From Candidatus Tayloriibacteriota bacterium (lineage in GTDB: Bacteria; Patescibacteriota; Minisyncoccia; Phycocordibacterales; PALSA-1337), in assembly GCA_903839695.1 (NCBI GenBank), contig CAIMDI010000014.1:1-34602 (forward strand): 34,602 nucleotides of DNA, written 5' to 3'. The translations under genes were made by a program, and so were the position numbers. The notes below the pieces were generated by a model, which was not told the origin of the DNA, ran no database searches, and worked only from the letters and a program-made list of their open reading frames with translations. Of the stretch, positions 22,281-30,015 are shown in pieces (position 1 is the stretch's first letter; each line of letters starts with the position of its first letter).

Positions 22281-23411
22281 TTAATTGTGCACAACTCTAA
22301 GTATTTCTTCCCTACTAGTTATTCCCTTTTCTACCTTTTCCATACCGTCCTCGTACATAGTTATCATTCCTTTGCTTTTAGCATATTTGTCTAAGTCGTT
22401 TATTGAAATATGAGACATTATGTATTGTCTTAATTCATCATCAATAACAAGTGTTTCTGCAATAACTGTTCTACCTTTATAGCCAATCGTTCCACAATCT
22501 GCGCAACCAATACCCTTACACTCAATACAGATTTTCCTTACAAGTCTTTGCGCAATAACAAGAGATAATGTTGATGCAATGAGATAAGGATCAACTTTCA
22601 TATCTATAAGTCGAGGAATAGCACCCAATGCAGAATTTGTATGTAGAGTAGATAAAAGCAAATGACCTGTCAGAGAAATATTTGTAGATATTTGTGCGGT
22701 TTCTATGTCTCTTATTTCACCGACCATTATGATGTCTGGATCTTGTCTGACTATTGAACGTAAACCATTTGCAAAAGTTATACCGTGTTTAGAATGTATT
22801 TGTATTTGTCTAACACCTGGTATTGCATATTCTATAGGATCTTCGAGCGTAATAATAGAATTTTTTTGAGATGAAAGTGAAGAAATCAAAGTATAAAGTG
22901 TAGAAGTCTTTCCTGACCCAGTAGGACCTGTAACCAAAATCATTCCCTGATGATGTGTTAACGAGGAATTAATTCTTCCCATATCGTGTTCAGAAAATCC
23001 CAACTTCAGTAAAGAAGTAGAATCATTTTCATTTTTTAGAATTCTTAAAACGGCATTTTCACCATAATGTGTAGGTATAATAGAAACTCTAATATCGCAT
23101 TCACAAACACCTTCAGAGAATCTAAATCTTCCATCTTGCGGTACAAAATGTATATCTGTTCTTAAGCCTGACATTACTTTTATTCTAGCAATCAGCTCCT
23201 CGTGGCTTTCATTTTTTAATGTATCCTCATAAACTAAAACTCCATCAATTCTAAATCTAATAACTATACCCAATGATGTGGGATCTATATGTATATCAGA
23301 TGCGTTTCTGTAATATGCATAACAAATAATGGAATTTACTAATTCGACAACAGATCTTATGTCGTGAAGGATTTGATTATTTAAATTTATATTGTATTTT
23401 TCATCTTTCAT
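22281..23411 (-). CDS. Pilus assembly ATPase (PilB/GspE family), short form
   Basis: This hexameric ATPase powers pilin polymerisation. The 376-aa protein has the N2E-like segment (ASDIHIDP, 38-44), Walker A GPTGSGKTST (162-171), the Asp box (LEDPIEY), Walker B (DPDIIMVGE, 224-232), the His box (TGHLLLSTLHT) and a zinc-binding tetracysteine (C295, C298, C303, C306). The tetracysteine and context indicate PilB/GspE rather than the retraction ATPase PilT. It lacks the N-terminal MshEN/N1 domain of the usual about 560-aa PilB, which normally contacts PilM. The gene heads the cluster; the 44-bp 11-bp-repeat array ends 17 bases before its ATG and there is no SD site. Confidence 0.93.
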   Translation of the reverse strand: MKDEKYNINLNNQILHDIRSVVELVNSIICYAYYRNASDIHIDPTSLGIVIRFRIDGVLVYEDTLKNESHEELIARIKVMSGLRTDIHFVPQDGRFRFSEGVCECDIRVSIIPTHYGENAVLRILKNENDSTSLLKLGFSEHDMGRINSSLTHHQGMILVTGPTGSGKTSTLYTLISSLSSQKNSIITLEDPIEYAIPGVRQIQIHSKHGITFANGLRSIVRQDPDIIMVGEIRDIETAQISTNISLTGHLLLSTLHTNSALGAIPRLIDMKVDPYLIASTLSLVIAQRLVRKICIECKGIGCADCGTIGYKGRTVIAETLVIDDELRQYIMSHISINDLDKYAKSKGMITMYEDGMEKVEKGITSREEILRVVHN

Positions 23412-23428
23412 GAATAAAAGATAACAAT

Positions 23429-23472
23429 AAGTTCTTAAGAAGTTCTAAAGGAATCATAAAGAAATGATAAAG
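23429..23472 (-). promoter_or_regulatory. Array of four 11-bp units upstream of the pilB-like gene (copy 2)
   Basis: Identical to copy 1 over all four units plus three more bases. The gene-proximal unit ends 17 bases before the ATG; the gap contains TTGTTATC, also present at the same place in copy 3 (TTGTTATG), a likely -10 element. This would make the mRNA nearly leaderless. Confidence 0.8.
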
Positions 23473-23516
23473 ATTGTGGATAACTTTTTCATAATAACCA
23501 GTAATATCAACAATGC

Positions 23517-23544
23517 TTGCCAAAACAGCAAATTATGATAATGT
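23517..23544 (+). promoter_or_regulatory. Promoter of the candidate non-coding RNA
   Basis: TTGCCA (23517-23522), 16-nt spacer and TAATGT (23539-23544), the latter preceded by TG to give an extended -10 (TGATAATGT). Predicted start near 23551. Confidence 0.55.
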
Positions 23545-23550
23545 TTTACA

Positions 23551-23927
23551 AGCCCTGATGCCCTTTTATACCAAATAGTAAGGGGTAACGTCAGGATTGG
23601 TAAACCAGAAACAACGGGAGATCCATGTTGTCCAAAATAAGACGCAAACGGTGGGAGGCATCCAGAAGCAATGTACTTGTTGTAGGAGGTGAGTACAGAC
23701 TGGGTGGTAAATCAAGTGACGAAAGGACAAACGGGAACGGAGTGACGATGAACCATAATGGGGAAAATGGCCATCATCATCCACACGGGAGAAGGAATTC
23801 TCCTCCCAGACTGATAAAGGTAATTGGGGGGAATTTTAACTCCCGAACTGTAACTGGCAGGTAGGCGCCGGTTGAACCTTTTAAGTCATGGCCGCCCCTT
23901 CAGAGGAAGGGGCGGCCATAAATTTTT
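23551..23927 (+). ncRNA. Candidate large structured non-coding RNA, unidentified
   Basis: This stretch of about 375 bases stands out from the AT-rich surroundings: it is G+C- and purine-rich on the plus strand and full of complementary segments. Examples are CCTGA/TCAGG (23554-23558 with 23591-23595), CCCTT/AAGGG (23561-23565 with 23580-23584), GTACT/AGTAC around 23673-23695, CTGGG/CCCAG (23700-23704 with 23804-23808), GGGAG..CTCC around 23787-23804, AACTGGC/GCCGGTT (about 23852-23873) and a final 14-bp stem at 23888-23919. A promoter lies just upstream and a T-run follows the last stem. I do not find RNase P, tmRNA, 6S, SRP or group I/II intron signatures. A 79-codon frame inside (23625-23864) has biased, non-protein-like composition. 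Confidence 0.7.
23888..23927 (+). terminator. 14-bp hairpin closing the candidate RNA
   Basis: Arms 23888-23901 and 23906-23919 pair perfectly around AGAG, followed by AAATTTTTATA. It can be both the 3' stem of the RNA and its terminator. Confidence 0.75.
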
Positions 23928-23964
23928 ATATCAAACTCTTTTGTACACCTAATCGTAAAAGCAT

Positions 23965-23994
23965 TTGACTTTTACATCATTTTTATGCTTTAAT
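23965..23994 (+). promoter_or_regulatory. Promoter of typA
   Basis: TTGACT (23965-23970), 18-nt spacer, TTTAAT (23989-23994), predicting a start near 24001. The short leader contains the hairpin GCCCG-TTTT-CGGGC (24012-24025) followed by ACTTTTAAT, which could attenuate or protect the mRNA. Confidence 0.5.
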
Positions 23995-24037
23995 TGGTTT
24001 CCAACTTAATCGCCCGTTTTCGGGCACTTTTAATCAA

Positions 24038-25837
24038 ATGGATATAAGAAATATTGCAATTATCGCCCACGTAGACCACGGAAAAACTACGCTTACTGAC
24101 GCTATTATGACCCAATGTGGCCATGGAGACGACGGTACTATGGATTCTAACGCTTTAGAACAAGAGCGTGGTATTACTATTTATGCAAAAAATACCTCAA
24201 TAGAATACAAAGGTACAAAAATTAATATTGTGGATACACCAGGTCACGCAGATTTCGGTTCTGAAGTAGAGCGTGTTCTTCGTTCTATTGATACAGTTCT
24301 ATTGGTTGTAGACGCACAAGAAGGACCAATGCCACAAACTCGTTTTGTATTAAAAAAATCTCTTGAATTAGGATTAAAGCCTATTGTTATAATAAACAAA
24401 ATAGACAAACCAGCAGCAAATCCAAATCATTGTCACGAAATGGTTCTAGAACTTTTCATGGAACTTGGAGCAAATGATGAACAATTAAACTTCCCTACTA
24501 TTTATGCGATAGGACGTGAAGGTGTTGCGATGAAAGAAATTAATGATGAGAGAAAAGACTTAAAACCTCTTCTAGATATGGTACTTTCTCATGTACCACC
24601 AGCAAATCTAAATCACAGTTCTACAGCACCGCTTACAGTGCAAACTTTTAATCTAGGATATGACAATTTCTTAGGACGTTTAGCTATTGGACGTATTTAT
24701 GACGGAACAATAAAAGATGGACAAACTGTTTATGAAAAGAAAATTGATGGTAGTGTACAATCTGGAAAAGTTACTAAACTTTTTACTTTTGAAGGAAAGA
24801 AGAGAGTAGAAATAAAAGAAGCTACAGCTGGTGACATTGTTACTATCGCTGGTTTTCCCGAAATATATATTGGTGAGACATTAACAGACAATACTGATAC
24901 ACCAGCCCTTCCTGCTATCAAAATAGACGAACCAACAATTTCCCTAAACTTTTTAGTAAATAGTTCTCCTTTTGCTGGAAGAGAAGGAAAATTCGTTACA
25001 GGACGACAAATAAGAGAAAGACTTGAAAAAGAACTAGAAATTAATGTCGGATTAAAAGTTGATTTTACATCTAATGAATACTACAGAGTTTACGGTAGAG
25101 GTGAACTTCATATCGCAGTACTTCTAGAAAATATGCGACGTGAGGGATATGAATTACAAGTTTCCCAACCACAAGTTATTATAAAAGAAATTGAAGGAGT
25201 AAAAAGTGAACCTTTTGAAGAACTTACAATAGACACACCAGATGAATATACCGGTGCGATAATAGAAAAATTAGGAAAAAGAAAAGCTTCAATGACAGAC
25301 ATGAAAACCAAAGAAGGTATTTCAAGAATGATTTTTGAAATTCCTACTCGTGGACTATTGGGATATCGCGGTGCTTTTGTTATTGATACTAAAGGTGAAG
25401 GAATTCTTGCAAGTCGTTTTATAGACTTCAAACCATATGCAGGTGAAATAGAAAAACATTCTACAGGATCAATGACATCAATGATGTCTGGAAAAGCTCT
25501 TGCTTTTGCTATTTGGAATCTTCAAGAAAGAGGACGTATATTTATAGAACCCACTACAGAAGTTTACGAAGGAATGGTTGTTGGTGATACATCAAAAGGA
25601 GATGATATGGATGTTAATCCATGCAAAGGAAAAGCAATGTCTAACATGAGATCATCTGGAAATGATGAGCACATCATGCTTACCCCTGCTTGGAAAATTG
25701 ATATTGAAAGAGGATTAGAAACAATGCGTGAAGATGAATATCTAGAAATCACCCCAAAGAATGTACGCCTAAGAAAAAGATTCTTAACAGCAACTGACCG
25801 ATCAAGAGCAGGAAGAAAAGATCAAAGTGCTAATTAA
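24038..25837 (+). CDS. typA: Translational GTPase TypA/BipA
   Basis: TypA is a ribosome-binding GTPase that assists late assembly of the large subunit and growth under stress. The 599-aa length is normal. Visible are the P-loop [12 protein letters not shown] (residues 10-21), switch-region [15 protein letters not shown] (G3) and NKID (G4), followed by domain II, EF-G-like domains III and V ([16 protein letters not shown]) and the TypA-specific C-terminus with [19 protein letters not shown]. The ATG has no SD; the leader is about 37 nt and carries a short GC hairpin. It is a single-gene unit closed by the terminator at 25847. Confidence 0.97.
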   Translation: MDIRNIAIIAHVDHGKTTLTDAIMTQCGHGDDGTMDSNALEQERGITIYAKNTSIEYKGTKINIVDTPGHADFGSEVERVLRSIDTVLLVVDAQEGPMPQTRFVLKKSLELGLKPIVIINKIDKPAANPNHCHEMVLELFMELGANDEQLNFPTIYAIGREGVAMKEINDERKDLKPLLDMVLSHVPPANLNHSSTAPLTVQTFNLGYDNFLGRLAIGRIYDGTIKDGQTVYEKKIDGSVQSGKVTKLFTFEGKKRVEIKEATAGDIVTIAGFPEIYIGETLTDNTDTPALPAIKIDEPTISLNFLVNSSPFAGREGKFVTGRQIRERLEKELEINVGLKVDFTSNEYYRVYGRGELHIAVLLENMRREGYELQVSQPQVIIKEIEGVKSEPFEELTIDTPDEYTGAIIEKLGKRKASMTDMKTKEGISRMIFEIPTRGLLGYRGAFVIDTKGEGILASRFIDFKPYAGEIEKHSTGSMTSMMSGKALAFAIWNLQERGRIFIEPTTEVYEGMVVGDTSKGDDMDVNPCKGKAMSNMRSSGNDEHIMLTPAWKIDIERGLETMREDEYLEITPKNVRLRKRFLTATDRSRAGRKDQSAN

Positions 25838-25846
25838 TTAAACAAG

Positions 25847-25870
25847 AACCGCGATTAAGCGGTTTTTGTT
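25847..25870 (+). terminator. Intrinsic terminator of typA
   Basis: AACCGC (25847-25852) pairs with GCGGTT (25859-25864), followed by TTTGTTT. It also separates the convergent bPH2-AlbA_2 gene. Confidence 0.8.
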
Positions 25871-26844
25871 TAAACCCACTTACTCTTTATATATTCAGAG
25901 GCCTCACTCATTGAGTAAGGTTGGGTAGAGTTCCCTACTCTTACATAAAAATCTTCTTTATTATCTCCGTTTTTCAAGTATGCCGGCTTATGCCCTTCGT
26001 TTACAGTAACAAGACAAATTTCTTTATTCTCTACTTCTTCAAAACTTACAGTTACATATTTTGTAAAAGCTAAACCTATCATTGTCTTTACTAACATACT
26101 TACATGATTCTCAAATCCATCTTTGTCTTTCTTTGGCAAAGTTTTATAATCATTTTCTAAACCAATAATATTTCCATTATCATTTACACCTATTATTAAG
26201 GTTCCTCCATTTGCATTCAAAAATCCTACTATTGTTTTGACAATAACCTTTTCTAATTCCTTGCTAATTTCTCCTTTTCTTCCATCATATCTCATTGTCT
26301 CTTTAAATTCTGTAAAAAACCCTTCTCCCTCTTTTATAAGAACCTTAGGATCTCTAGTAGGAACTCTGCCGGAGGTATTTCTAACCATTTGTTTTATTAT
26401 GTGAACGTATTCATCAAAATTTGATACGTTTTTTATTTTTGTATTACGGCCGTTATTGTGTTCCATTACTATAGTCGCATGATTTGTTATTCTACCAAGC
26501 GGACTTTGATATATTTCAACGGAAGCAACATCAAATAAATTCACAGATTTTTTTCTACGAAACCACAATCCACTTTTTCTTATTATTTCTTTATCATAAA
26601 TCTCATAATGTGAAAAATACCAATTTAAAAACAATGAACTAATATAAAAAAGTTGAAAAATAGAGAAAATTAAAATTTCAAAAATATCAAAACGTATTAA
26701 TTTTGATAATCCAAAATTATTATAAATAATAGAATAATCAGTAATAAAAGAAATAGAAAAAAAGAATATTGAGGCCAATATTTCCATGTATAATACATTT
26801 CTTAGGAAAACTACTGGGCCTTCTTTTATAATTATTCTGCGCAT
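25870..26844 (-). CDS. Membrane protein fusing a bPH2 domain to an AlbA_2/Schlafen-like domain
   Basis: The 324-aa product has two transmembrane helices (about residues 17-38 and 53-75), then a bacterial PH-like (bPH2/DUF304, YdbS-type) region (about 79-155, with YFSHYEIYDKEIIRKSGLW), a linker, and an AlbA_2 (Schlafen AAA_4-type) domain at about 170-322, recognised by E-x-x-x-T/F-E-F-K-E at 174-182 and FLNANGGTLIIGVNDNGNIIGL at 208-229. AlbA_2 domains are linked to nucleic-acid binding or nucleotide-dependent regulation, so the architecture places such a domain at the inner membrane face. The last bases adjoin the typA terminator. Specific function unknown. Confidence 0.8.
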   Translation of the reverse strand: MRRIIIKEGPVVFLRNVLYMEILASIFFFSISFITDYSIIYNNFGLSKLIRFDIFEILIFSIFQLFYISSLFLNWYFSHYEIYDKEIIRKSGLWFRRKKSVNLFDVASVEIYQSPLGRITNHATIVMEHNNGRNTKIKNVSNFDEYVHIIKQMVRNTSGRVPTRDPKVLIKEGEGFFTEFKETMRYDGRKGEISKELEKVIVKTIVGFLNANGGTLIIGVNDNGNIIGLENDYKTLPKKDKDGFENHVSMLVKTMIGLAFTKYVTVSFEEVENKEICLVTVNEGHKPAYLKNGDNKEDFYVRVGNSTQPYSMSEASEYIKSKWV

Positions 26845-26887
26845 ATATTACATATTAACATAATATGTAAAATGATACTGCAAATAA

Positions 26888-27472
26888 TCAATCCGCGTTG
26901 TAAACACTCATTGCTTTATCCTTTCCCTCTTTAATCAAAACCTCTAAAGCCTCCGCAACTTTTTTGGAAATTTTATTAATTATTTTTATCTCTTCATCTC
27001 TAAATTTACCAAGAATAAATTTCTCAATTTTATCATCACCATGTGGAACTTTGGCAACTCCTTTGGCATTTTCTGGTGCTACTCCAATCCTTACTCTGAT
27101 AAAGGCCTCAGTTTTTATTGATTTTATTATAGAATTTAATCCATTATGTCCTCCAGAACTTCTATTGTATGAAATGCGAATCTTTCCTAAAGGCAAATTG
27201 AAATCATCATAAATTACTATTAATTTTTCTGCAGCTTTTATGCTTTTTACTATGCATGCAATGGATTTACCAGAATTATTCATAAATGTTTCTGGTGATA
27301 CCAACTTTACTTTCTCTTTACCAATCTTTACTTCGGATACAAGAGCGTTAATTTTCTTATCGAAGGAAAAACTATTATCAAAAACAGACATTAAAATAAT
27401 TCGTCCGGTATTGTGACGAGTATTTTCATATTCTTGTCCTGGATTTCCTAAACCTGCAATTATATATGCCAT
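26888..27472 (-). CDS. pth: Peptidyl-tRNA hydrolase
   Basis: The enzyme frees tRNAs from prematurely released peptidyl-tRNA. The N-terminus MAYIIAGLGNPGQEYENTRHN fits the family, with the catalytic histidine in TRHN (H20), and conserved SGGHNGLNSIIKSI and GxGxxF-type segments follow; length 194 aa is normal. An ATG 12 codons upstream (27508) is open, but the family start is the M before AYIIAGLGNPG at 27472, and the extra stretch would overlap the divergent lepB. Its promoter must lie in the 36-bp gap or inside lepB; TTGACA is seen at 27508-27503 on this strand. Confidence 0.95.
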   Translation of the reverse strand: MAYIIAGLGNPGQEYENTRHNTGRIILMSVFDNSFSFDKKINALVSEVKIGKEKVKLVSPETFMNNSGKSIACIVKSIKAAEKLIVIYDDFNLPLGKIRISYNRSSGGHNGLNSIIKSIKTEAFIRVRIGVAPENAKGVAKVPHGDDKIEKFILGKFRDEEIKIINKISKKVAEALEVLIKEGKDKAMSVYNAD

Positions 27473-27508
27473 ACCACTAGTGTGACATAAACATAAATCT
27501 TGTGTCAA

Positions 27509-28093
27509 ATGAACATTCGTAATACAATTAAATCAATGAACCCTGAAAATGAGCAAAAAAAAGATTATTTTTTGATAGAAATTATCAAATTTACAATTAT
27601 GGTATTAGTGATTGTAATTCCCATTCGTACTTTTGTCGCACAACCTTTTATAGTTAGTGGTGCATCGATGGATCCTTCATTTGGAAATGGACAATACCTT
27701 ATAGTAGACCAACTTTCATATAGATTAGAGGACCCTAAGAGAGATGATGTCATTATTTTCAAATTCCCCAAGGACACGAGTACTTATTACATAAAAAGAA
27801 TTATCGCATTACCAGGAGAAACACTTTCTATGAGTGAAGGAAAGGTGGCAATTTACAATAAAGAATATCCAGATGGATTTATTTTAGATGAGCCATATAT
27901 TACAGAGAATCACAAAACATCAGACACTTTCGAAATCAAACTAGGACCCACAGAATATTTTGTTATGGGCGATAATAGACCACAAAGTTCTGATTCTAGA
28001 TCTTGGGGTCCATTGGATTCGAAGTATATAGTAGGAAGACCGTTTTTGAGGCTTATTCCATTTTCAAAGATTTCAGTATTTCCAGGCAGATAG
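27509..28093 (+). CDS. lepB: Signal peptidase I
   Basis: LepB cleaves signal peptides of exported proteins on the outer face of the membrane. From ATG 27509 it is 194 aa with one N-terminal membrane helix (about residues 22-42). Catalytic residues are S53 in SGASMDPSF and K96 in YYIKRIIALPGE, and the C-terminal box is FVMGDNRPQSSDSRSWG. Upstream TTG 27500 and downstream ATG 27536 are possible alternative starts; a TGACATAAA extended -10 near 27483 would start transcription a few bases before 27509. The gene begins the rightward housekeeping run and is divergent from pth. It must serve the many exported proteins of this region. Confidence 0.95.
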   Translation: MNIRNTIKSMNPENEQKKDYFLIEIIKFTIMVLVIVIPIRTFVAQPFIVSGASMDPSFGNGQYLIVDQLSYRLEDPKRDDVIIFKFPKDTSTYYIKRIIALPGETLSMSEGKVAIYNKEYPDGFILDEPYITENHKTSDTFEIKLGPTEYFVMGDNRPQSSDSRSWGPLDSKYIVGRPFLRLIPFSKISVFPGR

Positions 28094-28102
28094 AAAACTT
28101 TC

Positions 28103-29335
28103 ATGAAAAAAGATAAAAAAAACATAAACGAAAATAAATTCATATCATATGATAATCTTGATAAGATAGGTGAAATACCTTTATATTACGGTTTTACACC
28201 ATATCAAAGTCCTGAAATTAAAAAGATTGATTTAGATAATTCAAAAAATCTACTTGATGGTGATTTTATTGATAATCCTGAAAATGAAAAAACTTATTTA
28301 TCATTGCATGTAGAAGAAAAGATTGCATTATTGAGAAAATACAGTGAAGAAAATATGCAAAGCTTTAGCCAACCAGTTATGATGTATTTTAAGGAACCAT
28401 TCAAAGGTTCATTAAAAAACTCTTCAAATACCTGCGCCAGATATTGTGATTTAGAAATACTTGGTAATTCAAAAAGTATAGCAGAAGCGACATTAATACA
28501 ATCCGCAAGGGCTATTTTACTTGAAGAAGGTTATGAAAATACCTTTATAGAAATAAATAGTATTGGAGATAAAGATTCTATAAACAGATTCACTCGTGAC
28601 TTAACAAATTATTATCGAAAAAATATAAATGAAATACATGCAGAATGCAGGCAATTATTAAAAAAAGACCCTTTTGAATTATTGAGTTGCCAAAATGAAA
28701 AATGTATAAAAATAAACAGTGAGGCACCAAAATCAATGGACTTTCTCTCTGAACCTAGCAGGAAACATTTTCAAGAAGTATTGGAATACCTCGAGGCACT
28801 TGAAATACCTTACAAAATAAACAATAACCTAATAGGAAATCGTAAGTATTGCACTGAGACAATTTTTCTTGTATCTAATTCTGATGATGATAAAAAGAAT
28901 AAAAAACAAAAAATCTTGGCTATAGGCACGCGTTATGATGGTCTATCAAAAAAGATTGGTATAAAAAAAGAAATTCAAGGAGTTGGTATTTCATTATTAA
29001 TAAAAGGAAATAAACCAGACTTAAGAAAAGAGGTAAAAAAAGTTAAGAAACCTTTTGCTTCTTTTGTTCAACTGGGCTTTGAATCAAAATTATTAAGTTT
29101 GTCTATCATTGAAAGATTAAGACAAGTCAAAATACCATTATTTCTATCTTTATCAAAAGATCGCCTTGGAGCTCAAGTTTCTATGCTAGAAAGACAAAAA
29201 ATCCCCTATTCCATCATAATGGGCAAAAAAGAAGCTGTGGAAAAGACGGCTATAGTTAGAAATACAGATACACATGCCCAAGAGATAGTCTCTTTGGATG
29301 AACTTTGTAAATACATTAAAAAACTTGAGAAATAA
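28103..29335 (+). CDS. Histidyl-tRNA synthetase-like protein with degenerate active site
   Basis: The 410-aa protein aligns by eye with class II HisRS: a motif-2-like region (QPVMMYFKEPFKGS ... ARYCDLEILG, about 90-121), a HisRS-type insert, LEYLEALEIPYKINNNLIG (about 227-245), GTRYDGL (275-281) and a C-terminal anticodon-binding domain (about 318-410). Key catalytic residues are missing: motif 2 lacks the FRxERPQ arginine, and the histidine-binding signature LVRGLDYYTGTVF reads LIGNRKYCTETIF. It is more likely a paralogue with a non-synthetase role (compare HisZ, which regulates ATP phosphoribosyltransferase) than the cell's synthetase. It lies 9 bp after lepB and 27 bp before rpsU. Confidence 0.75.
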   Translation: MKKDKKNINENKFISYDNLDKIGEIPLYYGFTPYQSPEIKKIDLDNSKNLLDGDFIDNPENEKTYLSLHVEEKIALLRKYSEENMQSFSQPVMMYFKEPFKGSLKNSSNTCARYCDLEILGNSKSIAEATLIQSARAILLEEGYENTFIEINSIGDKDSINRFTRDLTNYYRKNINEIHAECRQLLKKDPFELLSCQNEKCIKINSEAPKSMDFLSEPSRKHFQEVLEYLEALEIPYKINNNLIGNRKYCTETIFLVSNSDDDKKNKKQKILAIGTRYDGLSKKIGIKKEIQGVGISLLIKGNKPDLRKEVKKVKKPFASFVQLGFESKLLSLSIIERLRQVKIPLFLSLSKDRLGAQVSMLERQKIPYSIIMGKKEAVEKTAIVRNTDTHAQEIVSLDELCKYIKKLEK

Positions 29336-29362
29336 CAAACCCTGTGATAATATATAAAACCT

Positions 29363-29608
29363 ATGATAAATGTAGAAATTAAAAGGAACGGAACGGAGAA
29401 TAGTATGGGAGTTCTTCGTCGTTTTACAAAAAAAGTTCAAGGATCTGGCATATTACCTAGAGTAAGAAGTCTTAGATACAATCAACGTGGATTGTCTCAC
29501 TATAAAACAAAGATGAAAACTCTAAAGACTTTAGCTAGAAAAGTTGAAATCCAAGAACTTATTAAGCTTGGAAAAATGCAAGAAAAAACCTCAAGATTTT
29601 CAAAATAA
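29363..29608 (+). CDS. rpsU: Ribosomal protein bS21
   Basis: The 81-aa protein has the bS21 signature VEIKRNGTENSMGVLRRFTKKVQ-like N-terminus and a basic helical tail, and should bind near the anti-SD region of the 30S subunit. It is slightly longer than E. coli S21 (71 aa). A TGTGATAATAT element ends about ten bases before the ATG, so it may be transcribed from its own promoter as a nearly leaderless mRNA as well as from lepB. The ybeY gene follows after 8 bp. Confidence 0.93.
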   Translation: MINVEIKRNGTENSMGVLRRFTKKVQGSGILPRVRSLRYNQRGLSHYKTKMKTLKTLARKVEIQELIKLGKMQEKTSRFSK

Positions 29609-29616
29609 TTTCAAAG

Positions 29617-30003
29617 ATGGCAGGTATTTCATTTCATTTAACAAACACTACAAAAGCCAAGCTTCCTAGCTTGGCTTTTGCTGATATGAAAGATGCTATA
29701 TTGGGCAAAAAATACGAACTTTCAGTAATTATCATTGGAAAAAAGGAAATACAGAAACTAAATAAAGAATATAGAGAAATAAATAAACCTACAGATATAT
29801 TGAGCTTCCCTTTATCTGACAGTTTTGGAGAAATATATATAAATCCTGAAATGACAAAAATTGAGGCAAAGAAATTTGATCGAAGTTATGAGAATTTTTT
29901 TGCTTTCTTACTTATCCACGGTTTAGTGCATTTGAAAGGATTCGATCATGGTAGTACAATGGAGGACATGGAGATTCAATACCGAAAAAAATTCGGCGTT
30001 TGA
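29617..30003 (+). CDS. ybeY: Endoribonuclease YbeY
   Basis: YbeY is a zinc-dependent RNase involved in 16S rRNA maturation and ribosome quality control. The 128-aa product shows DILSFP (60-65) and the metal-binding motif HGLVHLKGFDH (H101, H105, H111). It sits between rpsU and ftsA with gaps of 8 and 12 bp, in keeping with a joint transcript. Slightly shorter than the E. coli protein (155 aa), with the core complete. Confidence 0.95.
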   Translation: MAGISFHLTNTTKAKLPSLAFADMKDAILGKKYELSVIIIGKKEIQKLNKEYREINKPTDILSFPLSDSFGEIYINPEMTKIEAKKFDRSYENFFAFLLIHGLVHLKGFDHGSTMEDMEIQYRKKFGV

Positions 30004-30015
30004 GTTTCTGACTAA

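Noticed and set aside
22281-23411. Retraction ATPase PilT
   Set aside because: The C-terminal tetracysteine and the position next to pilC and pilins favour the assembly ATPase.
23625-23864. 79-codon plus-strand frame inside the RNA candidate
   Set aside because: Composition is biased toward G, R, N and H without folding pattern, no SD site, and base pairing explains the sequence better than coding.
23551-23927. RNase P RNA or tmRNA
   Set aside because: The universal GAGGAAAGUCC and ACAGAA core of RNase P, and the tRNA-like ends with TTCGA and CCA of tmRNA, are absent.
28103-29335. Canonical hisS
   Set aside because: Motif 2 arginine and the RGLDYY signature are missing, so I did not assign the gene symbol.
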